Below the pieces are notes generated by a model. It was not told the origin of the DNA, ran no database searches, and saw only the letters and a program-made list of their open reading frames with translations. 37,239 nt of DNA, from the NCBI GenBank assembly GCA_017477125.1, contig JAFUXN010000073.1, forward strand, positions 1-37,239. The letters run 5' to 3'. Both the position numbers and the translations under genes were made by a program. This document shows, piece after piece, positions 1 through 6,887 of the stretch (position 1 is the stretch's first letter; every line of letters starts with the position of its first letter). Origin of the DNA: Selenomonadaceae bacterium. Its GTDB lineage: Bacteria; Bacillota; Negativicutes; Selenomonadales; Selenomonadaceae.

Positions 1-521
1 ATCATACTTGGCACCAGGATTGGTGACCAGCTCGAATTTTTTCTCTCCTCATCGCCGTTCGCGACGTGCACATTGCTCGGCGCGCAGATGAATACCATCT
101 CGCTGACCTTCTTGATGTCGCCCTGCAATGCATACGTCGTGCCGCTGATAAAGTCGATGATCCGACTTGCCTCCGCGGGATCGGTCTGCTCAAAATTTAT
201 TATCACAGGAATTTTATCGCGCAAGCAATCGGCGACGACCTGCGCGTCATCAAAATTCTTGGGTTTGATCGTGTTGATGGTTGATTTAGTGTTCATAGCT
301 GTTTCTCTCCGCTCTGCCGCTGCATGAAAATCTACTACCTTTTTGCCGTGGTAAACGGACTCGGGGATCGGCGACGGTGGTCTTACAGCCTCGAAAGCTG
401 GTTTGACTTGCACCGCGGGAGGTTTCATCTCCTTTGGCTCATTAACTTCCTTGGGCGACTCATTGGACTCGTCATCGTTGAGCAGTCCGATCTTGTCACA
501 GAGTCTGTCGAAGAGTTTCAT
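1..521 (-). CDS. sepF: Cell division protein SepF (3' end outside window)
   Basis: SepF polymerises at the division site, binds FtsZ and anchors the Z-ring to the membrane. The protein begins MKLFDRLCDKIG, an amphipathic helix typical of SepF membrane anchors, followed by an acidic, proline-rich linker (about residues 18-65). The conserved SepF domain then starts: KPKNFDDAQVVAD, PVIINFEQ, RIIDFISGTTYALQG and IKKVSEMVFICAPSNV are all recognisable. The start is set by an AGGAGG at about 527-532, six bases upstream of the ATG. yggS lies directly upstream, ending 11 bases before this start, as in the ylmE-ylmF pair of other Firmicutes. The reading frame is open to the left edge, so the end is missing. 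Near position 40 the frame passes a run of six A; see findings for a possible frame error. Confidence 0.85.
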   Translation of the reverse strand, partial: MKLFDRLCDKIGLLNDDESNESPKEVNEPKEMKPPAVQVKPAFEAVRPPSPIPESVYHGKKVVDFHAAAERRETAMNTKSTINTIKPKNFDDAQVVADCLRDKIPVIINFEQTDPAEASRIIDFISGTTYALQGDIKKVSEMVFICAPSNVHVANGDEERKNSSWSPILVPSM

Positions 522-532
522 TCTGTTTCCTC

Positions 533-1216
533 CTAACGATAATCGCGCGCGCCGAAGATTGCGGTGCCGATTCGGACCAGGTTGGCACCCTCCTCGACGG
601 CGATTTTATAGTCGTGCGTCATGCCCATTGAGAGATATTCGACCGTTGGATAAATTTCCTTCTGACGCTGAAAGAGCCGGTACATTTGTCGGAACAGCGG
701 GCGACACTGCTCAACTTGCTCATAATTGGGCGCGATCAACATCAAGCCCTTGAGCTTCAGATTGGTGCAATCTTTGACGGTTGAGAGGAGCTCGTCGAGT
801 TGATCGGGATCGACGCCCGATTTTGATTCTTCTCGAGCGAGATTGATCTGAACGAGCACGTCTTGCACTTTGTTGAGCGATTGAGCGGCGCGGTCGACGG
901 CTTGAGCCAGACGCTGACTATCGACGGAGTGAATGAGATCGAAATGCTTGACAGCCTGCTTGACTTTATTTGTTTGGAGATGCCCGATGAGATGTTTGGT
1001 GACGTTGCGGTCGAGGGCGGAGAACTTTTCGAGCGCCTCTTGTATTCTGTTCTCGCCTATGTCGGTGACGCCGTTATCGATTGCCTCTTGCATTTGCTCG
1101 ACGGAATGATTTTTGGTGACGGCGACGAGCAAGACATCGTCGGTGATGTTTGACGGGCGATTGTGTTTGGCGATTTCGATGTTCTCCAGGACATCTCGCA
1201 GATTTTGTTTGATCAA
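533..1216 (-). CDS. yggS: YggS/YlmE-family PLP-binding protein
   Basis: This family binds pyridoxal 5'-phosphate and keeps the vitamin B6 pool balanced; it has the fold of the alanine racemase N-terminal barrel but no known catalysis. The protein is 227 residues, normal for the family. Visible motifs are LLVAVTKNHS with the PLP lysine, GENRIQEA, HLIGHLQTNK, IHSVDS, and LSMGMTHDYKIAVEEGANLVRIG with the phosphate-binding end. I chose the TTG start at 1216 because a GGAGG lies eight bases upstream; starts further upstream would run through the promoter. It is probably cotranscribed with sepF, a pairing known in many Firmicutes. Confidence 0.9.
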   Translation of the reverse strand: MIKQNLRDVLENIEIAKHNRPSNITDDVLLVAVTKNHSVEQMQEAIDNGVTDIGENRIQEALEKFSALDRNVTKHLIGHLQTNKVKQAVKHFDLIHSVDSQRLAQAVDRAAQSLNKVQDVLVQINLAREESKSGVDPDQLDELLSTVKDCTNLKLKGLMLIAPNYEQVEQCRPLFRQMYRLFQRQKEIYPTVEYLSMGMTHDYKIAVEEGANLVRIGTAIFGARDYR

Positions 1217-1259
1217 TGAGTTGACCTCCGTGAAGTATGAATGAGAGGTTATGCCCCAT

Positions 1260-1288
1260 ATATTAAATGTTTTACCGCCATTCGTCAA
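1260..1288 (-). promoter_or_regulatory. Promoter of yggS-sepF
   Basis: Minus strand: TTGACG (1288-1283), a 17-base spacer, and TAATAT (1265-1260). This is a near-consensus housekeeping promoter about 44 bases upstream of the yggS TTG start. Confidence 0.7.
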
Positions 1289-1309
1289 CTAAAAGGTTAT
1301 CGGCAACAA

Positions 1310-1350
1310 AAAAGGGCGGGCGCCCCGCATCGGACGCTCACCCTTTGAAT
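1310..1350 (-). terminator. Intrinsic terminator after the porin pseudogene
   Basis: A long GC-rich hairpin (AAAGGG...CCCTTT arms with one mismatch and wobble pairs) is followed on the minus strand by a run of six T. It lies between the OmpM-like pseudogene and yggS, both on the minus strand. Nearly the same element, including the TTTGAATATTGA flank, recurs at 6832-6878. Confidence 0.75.
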
Positions 1351-1386
1351 ATTGATCATTTGGAGCGAAGTCATATGACAATCTCA

Positions 1387-2538
1387 TCAAAACCAAAATT
1401 CTACGCGCCCGAACAATTTGTCGGCGTCTCGACCGTTCTCAAGCTGTTCGCCGTTGAAATAGATCGCCTTCGCCTGAATGTTGGGCAGGATCGTATATTG
1501 AGCGCCGAGCTCCCAACCCTTGGTGTTTTGAAATGCGCCGTCGGTCGAAGGATACATCGACGTATTGCCGCCCTGATATCGATATGAGACGTATGCGCCC
1601 CACGAGCCCGGATCATTTTTCTTCGAGCCCTTATAGTCGAGATGCGCCACGTATGATTTATTGTAGAAGTCCGCTTTGGTGTTACGCATATAGGCGCCCG
1701 TCAACGCAAAGTTTTTGTCGAACCGATAAGCGCTTGCGACTTCCCAAATGTGCGCGTCGTCCTCGGAAGCGTTTCGACTGTAGAATTCGTCTTTGAACAT
1801 GTCGCTGTTGAAATGATAGTAGGCGCCCGTCAATGAGAATTTGCTCGGCGCATACGTCAACGCGACACTTTGAAAGCTCATCGGATCATCGACGGCCGTC
1901 CGCCCCGTCGCTCGACGAAAACTCTCATCGTACATCAGATCGGCTTTGTTGATACGCCCCGCGCGGAGCTGAGCCTTAAACACTTTACCGGCATTTACTT
2001 CGACGCCCGACAGTTGGGTGAAGAACATCAAATGCTTATCGTAAGTCGTCAGATCGGGGATTTTGCCGATCCGAACGTTGAAGTTATCGTAATTGCCCTG
2101 AGCCCACGCCCGACGCAAATGAAGATCGTCACCGGTGTCGTTATTGAGCCTCAACGTACTGTCGATTCGAGAATGCACATTCTAATGGTCATTGACATAC
2201 ATCTTCGGCTCGAGACGCAACAGGAGCACGTCGTTGTTCGTCTTGGCGGTACTGCCGTCGGCGCGTTCAAGACGCTGACTCGTGTAAGTGTATTGCGGAT
2301 TCTTCGCCAACGCTTTTGCCACCATCTGCGCCATTTCATATCGAGTGATGTTGCGATTGCCGAGAAAAGTTCCGTCGCCGTAGCCTTCGATCACTCCGTC
2401 CGCCGCCAGTTGAGTGACCGCATCATACGCCCAATGATCTTTCGGCACGTCGCTGAACGGATTAGCCGCCGCTAATGCCGTCGACATTGATCCGATCGCG
2501 ATCGCCGACGCCAACGCTGATAAAAGTTTCTTCTCCAT
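1387..2538 (-). pseudogene. OmpM/Mep45-like SLH porin, split by an amber codon
   Basis: Intact homologues are outer-membrane beta-barrel channels whose N-terminal SLH domain binds peptidoglycan. Here the frame opens with a signal peptide (MEKKLLSALAS...ALAAANPF) and an SLH domain (residues about 26-75) almost identical to that of the porin at 23902. After residue 118 the frame hits TAG (2184-2182) where the intact copy has tryptophan (VNDHW). The same frame then stays open for 264 codons and encodes a normal barrel ending GRVEFWF. Relative to the intact copy, 42 residues of coiled-coil linker after residue 82 are missing. The ATG follows AGGAGG. The gene sits 17 bases after dcuC, so the channel probably once served that operon. 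A sequencing error or stop suppression could also explain the single TAG. Confidence 0.8.
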
Positions 2539-2555
2539 GCTTAAGCCCTCCTCAA

Positions 2556-3809
2556 TCAAAGCAACGTCAACATCACGACCAGCGCCGCGACGATCGTCGG
2601 CAACGCATTGCGCTTTGTCAATTCCATCGGTGCCACGCCCGCCATCTTTGCTATGATGATGCCCGCGCCCGCAACCGGACTCATGCACCGTCCGAGCCCC
2701 GCGCCGATCTGCGCCATCGATCCGAGCTCGACGATCCCGTATCCGAAATCTGCCGCGTGAGGAGTGACCGCGCCGTTGAACGCCAGCGCCGCCGCATTGC
2801 CAGAGCCCGACAACACTCCGATAACAAACGGTCCGTACGCCGCCGCTACCTGAGCGATCTGTTGCGAGCTCTTCATCGCGTCGATCAAAGCGTCCGTCAA
2901 GCCGATCGCCTTCATGCCCGCCGTGAAACATGCCGCCGCCGCGATTAATCCGACCACATCACACATGCCGTCGCCCGTCCCGCGAAAGAATTTTTTCGTC
3001 GCCTCTTTGACGTTCGGTCTGACGACCACGCAACCGATCGCCGTCCCAATCAACATCGCTACCGGCACCGTGATCTCCGGCGTCAACGCGACTTGCTTGC
3101 TTCCCGTCACCAGCAACACCAATGGAATCACCGGCACGATCGCGTAGAGATAATTGACTTTGAAATCGTCGCCCGTCTCCTCGATCGCGTTGTCGGCAAC
3201 GTAACCCTTATTCTCTTTGCGAATGATCGATATGCCCGTCAAGATGAGCGCCGCAACCACCGCCGCGATGATCGTCTGCAATGAGAACGTCCCGATGACC
3301 GTCATAATGTCGACGCCCGCCAGTTCAGCTACTTGAGGGTTGAACATCAGCCCCGGGCTCATGACACTGCCCCACGTCCCAAGGAACACTGCCGATCCTG
3401 CCATTGCCGGGTGTACTCCCGATCGGATCAGCGCGGGGATCAGCAACGCTCCAACCGCCGCCGCACAACCCGCCGCACTCGGCAATGCAATGTTGATGAA
3501 GAAGGTGACGAGCACCGCGCCCGGGATAATGATGAAGGTAAATTTTTTGAGCAGCGACGAGATGCAGTAGACCATATGATTCGAGCAGCCGGTGTACTCC
3601 ATCACGTAGCTGAAGCCGAGCACCGTGCAGATCGTCGGCACCAGCCCCGCGTTGGTAAATTCCTTGACGAAGGCGGCGGTACCGGCTGAAATGTCTCCGC
3701 CGATCACGCACATCAGTATGCCCGACAGGAACAGCACGAGCCGCGTCTCGAATTTTTTAATGATGGCGGCGAAGGTGGCGACGACAATGATTAATCCTGC
3801 TATGACCAT
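2556..3809 (-). CDS. DcuC-type C4-dicarboxylate/anion carrier
   Basis: This is an inner-membrane secondary carrier of 417 residues with about 12 hydrophobic segments across its length. Segments such as TFFINIALPSAAGCAAAVG, FLGTWGSVMSPGLMFNPQ and GVLSGSGNAAALAFNGAV match the DcuC anaerobic C4-dicarboxylate carrier family. Members exchange or export succinate, fumarate and related acids in anaerobes. The ATG at 3809 is preferred to a GTG nine bases upstream because AGGAGG lies eight bases before it. That site overlaps the TAG of the upstream hydrolase, so the two are translationally close. With an amidohydrolase upstream and a porin downstream, the substrate may be a carbamoylated or amide compound rather than a plain dicarboxylate; this is inference. 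Confidence 0.8.
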   Translation of the reverse strand: MVIAGLIIVVATFAAIIKKFETRLVLFLSGILMCVIGGDISAGTAAFVKEFTNAGLVPTICTVLGFSYVMEYTGCSNHMVYCISSLLKKFTFIIIPGAVLVTFFINIALPSAAGCAAAVGALLIPALIRSGVHPAMAGSAVFLGTWGSVMSPGLMFNPQVAELAGVDIMTVIGTFSLQTIIAAVVAALILTGISIIRKENKGYVADNAIEETGDDFKVNYLYAIVPVIPLVLLVTGSKQVALTPEITVPVAMLIGTAIGCVVVRPNVKEATKKFFRGTGDGMCDVVGLIAAAACFTAGMKAIGLTDALIDAMKSSQQIAQVAAAYGPFVIGVLSGSGNAAALAFNGAVTPHAADFGYGIVELGSMAQIGAGLGRCMSPVAGAGIIIAKMAGVAPMELTKRNALPTIVAALVVMLTLL

Positions 3810-3821
3810 TGTCGGCACCTC

Positions 3822-4919
3822 CTACCGCGCAAGTTTTTCGAGCAAGCCCGTCAGCGCGTCGATGCCGACCATGATGTCGTCGATCGATGCAAACTCTTCG
3901 GGCGTGTGACTTACTCCTTTGAGGCACGGAATGTGCAGAACGACCGTCGGGATTATCTGCCCGATCTCTTGCGAGTCGTGTCCGCCGCCGCCGATCATAA
4001 ACGTGTAAGGGATTTTCTGTTCCTTGCAAGCGTCCTCCGACAGTTTGATGAGCTCGTCGGACAAGTGCACGGGGTGAGACGAACTGATCGTGTTGATCTC
4101 AACCTTGACGCCTTCAGCCTCTGCCGCCGATTGAGCGTCGGCTTTGATGTTGTCGATGACAGACGAGACAAGATCGAAGTCATTGCCTCGAACGTCAACC
4201 CACATCTCAACGTCGCCGGGTACGATGTTCATTGCGCCGGGCTTGACGGACATGTAGCCGACGGTGCCGACGATCCCCTTCGACGCCTCGGCATTGGCGC
4301 GTTGACGAACGGCAAGCACGATGTTGGCGGCGGCGACCAATGCGTCGTGTCGACTGCGCATGGGCGTGGTGCCGGAGTGAGCGGCAGTTCCCTTGACTTT
4401 GATCGACAGACGGATCGGAGCGGCAATGTCGGTGACGATCCCAACGTTGAGATTGCCGTCTTCGAGTATCGGCCCCTGCTCGATGTGGAGCTCGGCGAAC
4501 GATTTGATCTTCGACGCATCGCGCTTACAGCCGGCAATCTGATCAAAGTGCAGTCCGCGATTGGCAAGAACTTCGGGAACGGTTTTGCCGGTGGTGTCCT
4601 TCAAATTCTTCCACTTGTCGATCTCGGTGAAACCGCAGATACAGCGACTGCCCAAATGCGCGAAGCCGAAGCGGCTCGACTCATGACCGGCGAACACCCA
4701 AACCTCCATGGGATTTTTGGTTTTGCCCTTCGCCATGATCCGCTGAATGGCGCACATCGCTCCGATCACGCCGACCGAACCGTCGAAGTTGCCGCCCGTC
4801 GGGACGGTATCGATGTGGGAGCCGGCGGCGACGACGGGAGCATCGGAATCGGTGCCTTCGACGCGCCCGAAGATATTCCCGACGGCGTCCATGCGAACCG
4901 TCAAGCCCGCCTCGCGCAT
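3822..4919 (-). CDS. M20-family amidohydrolase (carbamoylase/allantoate type), 5' end defective
   Basis: The family (AllC, N-carbamoyl-L-amino-acid hydrolase, beta-ureidopropionase) releases ammonia and CO2 from ureido compounds with two metal ions. Visible motifs are GSHIDTVPTGGNFDGSVG (metal His and Asp), ELHIEQGPILE, AHSGTTPMRSRHDAL and GGGGHDSQEIG. Two oddities appear. First, the family sequence continues upstream of the first in-frame ATG (4919): GYNRLAYDDADWQAKQF is encoded to about 4982, yet no ATG, GTG or TTG starts that frame, and about 25 family residues are absent. Second, where relatives have an E-E-G-x-R-F motif, this protein reads GHESSRF, so the usual catalytic-base glutamate is histidine. 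Length is 365 residues against roughly 410 for the family. It may be a decaying gene. Confidence 0.75.
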   Translation of the reverse strand: MREAGLTVRMDAVGNIFGRVEGTDSDAPVVAAGSHIDTVPTGGNFDGSVGVIGAMCAIQRIMAKGKTKNPMEVWVFAGHESSRFGFAHLGSRCICGFTEIDKWKNLKDTTGKTVPEVLANRGLHFDQIAGCKRDASKIKSFAELHIEQGPILEDGNLNVGIVTDIAAPIRLSIKVKGTAAHSGTTPMRSRHDALVAAANIVLAVRQRANAEASKGIVGTVGYMSVKPGAMNIVPGDVEMWVDVRGNDFDLVSSVIDNIKADAQSAAEAEGVKVEINTISSSHPVHLSDELIKLSEDACKEQKIPYTFMIGGGGHDSQEIGQIIPTVVLHIPCLKGVSHTPEEFASIDDIMVGIDALTGLLEKLAR

Positions 4920-5074
4920 CTTCTCGATGAGGAATTGTTTTGCCTGCCAATCGGCATCGTCGTAAGCAAGGCGATTGTAGCCGACCTTGATATAGATTAT
5001 TTTTGCATCGGGGCGAAGAAGTTTTTGATATACTTCAGATTGAGAGATTACAAGCGTCGGAGGGCGGGTTGAGC

Positions 5075-5947
5075 ATGGAACTGAAGCAATTGGAATACTT
5101 TTTGGCGGTCAGCAAAGCCAAGAGTTTCACGCGAGCGGCGGAGCAACTATACATCTCTCAGCCCTCGGTGACGTCGGCGATCAAAAAGCTCGAAGAAGAA
5201 TTGGGCTTGGTGCTGTTCGATCGGAGCAAGCGGCAGGTTGAGCTGACGAACGAAGGCGAGATATTCTACAGCCACATCTGCGTGGTGATGCAGGACATAT
5301 CGAAGGCGGCGGCAAAGGCGGCAGAGCTCAAAAATTTGTCGAGCGGGCTGATCAAGATCGGGATCACGCCGTTGACGTGTCTGTCGAGCGTTTCATTTCT
5401 GATGGCGAAGTTCCGAAACATGTTCCCAACGTTGAATTTTGATTTCATCGAAGGCAGTACCGATCTGCTCAAAGCTCAATTGGAGGAGAACAAGATCGAT
5501 CTGGCATTGATGATCGACGATGAATCGCTCGGCGATCTGTCGTTCGATCCGATCAATCATGAAGAGCTGATGGTTTATCTGCCGGTGTTTCATCATCTGA
5601 GCGGGCGGGAGCGGATTTCGTTCAAGGAATTGCGGCAGGAGATATTCATATTGCCGAGGCGTGACTGTTCGTATCGAACAATCTTGACGCGGCTGTTCAC
5701 GGCGCATCGGATCAAAGAGCATGTCAGTTTCGAGACGAATTACCCTCAACTGATACAGAACCTGGTGATCTCCGGCTGCGGAATAACGATCCTTCCGCGC
5801 GGAGCGATCGACAACAACGCGATTCGAGCGGTGCCTTTGAAGGAGCGACCGAAATATTATTTGTGCGTGGTCAAGAAGAAGGACAGGCAGATTGCCCACG
5901 CGGCGCAAAAAATGTATAATTTCCTGAAGGATTCATTTGCTGAATGA
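5075..5947 (+). CDS. LysR-family transcriptional regulator
   Basis: The 290-residue protein has the LysR layout: an N-terminal winged helix-turn-helix (MELKQLEYFLAV, FTRAAEQLYISQPSVTSAIK, LGLVLFDR) and a periplasmic-binding-like effector domain from about residue 90 (GLIKIGITPL, FDFIEGSTDLL, IDLALMIDDE, SGCGITILPRGAI). LysR proteins usually control a divergent neighbour and autoregulate. The divergent gene here is the M20 amidohydrolase, with less than 160 bases between them, so that operon is the likely target. The ATG at 5075 is chosen because LysR homology begins there and a GGAGG lies 11-12 bases upstream. Its TGA overlaps an ATG at 5944, and a second strong ribosome site follows for the next gene. 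Confidence 0.9.
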   Translation: MELKQLEYFLAVSKAKSFTRAAEQLYISQPSVTSAIKKLEEELGLVLFDRSKRQVELTNEGEIFYSHICVVMQDISKAAAKAAELKNLSSGLIKIGITPLTCLSSVSFLMAKFRNMFPTLNFDFIEGSTDLLKAQLEENKIDLALMIDDESLGDLSFDPINHEELMVYLPVFHHLSGRERISFKELRQEIFILPRRDCSYRTILTRLFTAHRIKEHVSFETNYPQLIQNLVISGCGITILPRGAIDNNAIRAVPLKERPKYYLCVVKKKDRQIAHAAQKMYNFLKDSFAE

Positions 5948-5961
5948 CGGAGGCGGGAATG

Positions 5962-6804
5962 ATGGCAAGCCGAGTGAATATAATCGCCGTTGGGAGCAAC
6001 GAGTTGATCGCGGCAGAGGTCGAGTCGATCGTGCGTCGGATCGTCGGATCGGAGGAAAACATTCGAGCGATGATCTCAAAGGCAGTGACGGGCGATGAGA
6101 AAACCGATCTGTACGTATGCGCGATCACTCAACGCGAGCCGTTGTCGAAGAAAGTTCCGCCGAACAAACTTTGCGTGCTCGACCTTCGCCCGACGGCTCA
6201 ATTTTTCATAGAGATATCGCACATACCGGCGGGCGAGACGGTGTATATATTCAACTCGAACAAAAATTATGCGGCGTTGCTTCGCGAGATGTGTCGGGAA
6301 TATCGGATTCACTCTTTGACGTTTGAAACGATCGCCTACGAAGACATGTCCGAAGCGGAAGTGATCGAGAAACTCAAACGAGCGAAGTACATCATCGGCG
6401 TCGGCAAGATCGTCGGGGCGGAGGTGCTGTTATCGGAGAAGTATCGAAGGCATTTGCGCGACGACGTGACGATAATCGGTCGGACGCGAATGGCGACAAT
6501 GCAAACGGCGTGCAATTTGATCGAGCGTGTGCGCGACATCATCAATGAGAAATCGGCGCGGGAGATATCCGATCTTGCGGAGCAGTTGCGTTCGATGTCT
6601 CCGATGGACGAGCGATATCCGAAGGTGGTCTCTCGCATGGAAGCGTTGATGGACAATCAGAAGCAGGACATCTATCAACATATTATGGATTCGTTGGAGG
6701 CTCAATTGTCGGATCGGTTGAGCGTCGAGCGCATGGAGGAGTCGGGGCTTGAGATGGCTGATATCCTCAACGGATTCGATCAGCTACAAAACATGTCGAG
6801 ATGA
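5962..6804 (+). CDS. Conserved protein of unknown function, coupled to LysR gene
   Basis: I do not recognise a named family. The protein has about 281 residues, no membrane segment and no signal peptide. It opens with a short alpha/beta stretch (SRVNIIAVGSNELIAAEVES), has a possible ligand-binding middle (LCVLDLRPTAQFF, GETVYIFNSNKNYA), and a segment YIIGVGKIVGAEVLL that recalls sensory receiver regions of sigma-54 activators such as PrpR-N. A helical C-terminus follows (residues about 195-280), with no DNA-binding motif that I can see. GGAGG lies eight bases before the second ATG of the pair at 5959/5962; an ATG at 5944 overlapping the LysR stop is possible. Cotranscription with the LysR gene suggests a regulatory partner. 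It ends at a bidirectional terminator. Confidence 0.6.
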   Translation: MASRVNIIAVGSNELIAAEVESIVRRIVGSEENIRAMISKAVTGDEKTDLYVCAITQREPLSKKVPPNKLCVLDLRPTAQFFIEISHIPAGETVYIFNSNKNYAALLREMCREYRIHSLTFETIAYEDMSEAEVIEKLKRAKYIIGVGKIVGAEVLLSEKYRRHLRDDVTIIGRTRMATMQTACNLIERVRDIINEKSAREISDLAEQLRSMSPMDERYPKVVSRMEALMDNQKQDIYQHIMDSLEAQLSDRLSVERMEESGLEMADILNGFDQLQNMSR

Positions 6805-6831
6805 ACCGGACATTTTATCGGGACAACAAAA

Positions 6832-6878
6832 GAGGGCGGGCGCCCGGCGTCGGACGCTCGCCCTTTGAATATTGAATG
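6832..6878. terminator. Bidirectional hairpin terminator between convergent operons
   Basis: GGGCGGGCG pairs with CGCTCGCCC around a GC-rich inner stem. The plus strand continues TTTGAATATT and the minus strand continues CTCTTTTG. It ends the LysR operon from the left and the nine-gene chaperone-like operon from the right. It is about 90 percent identical to the element at 1310-1358, including bases outside the stem. Confidence 0.75.
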
Positions 6879-6887
6879 TCGATCGGA

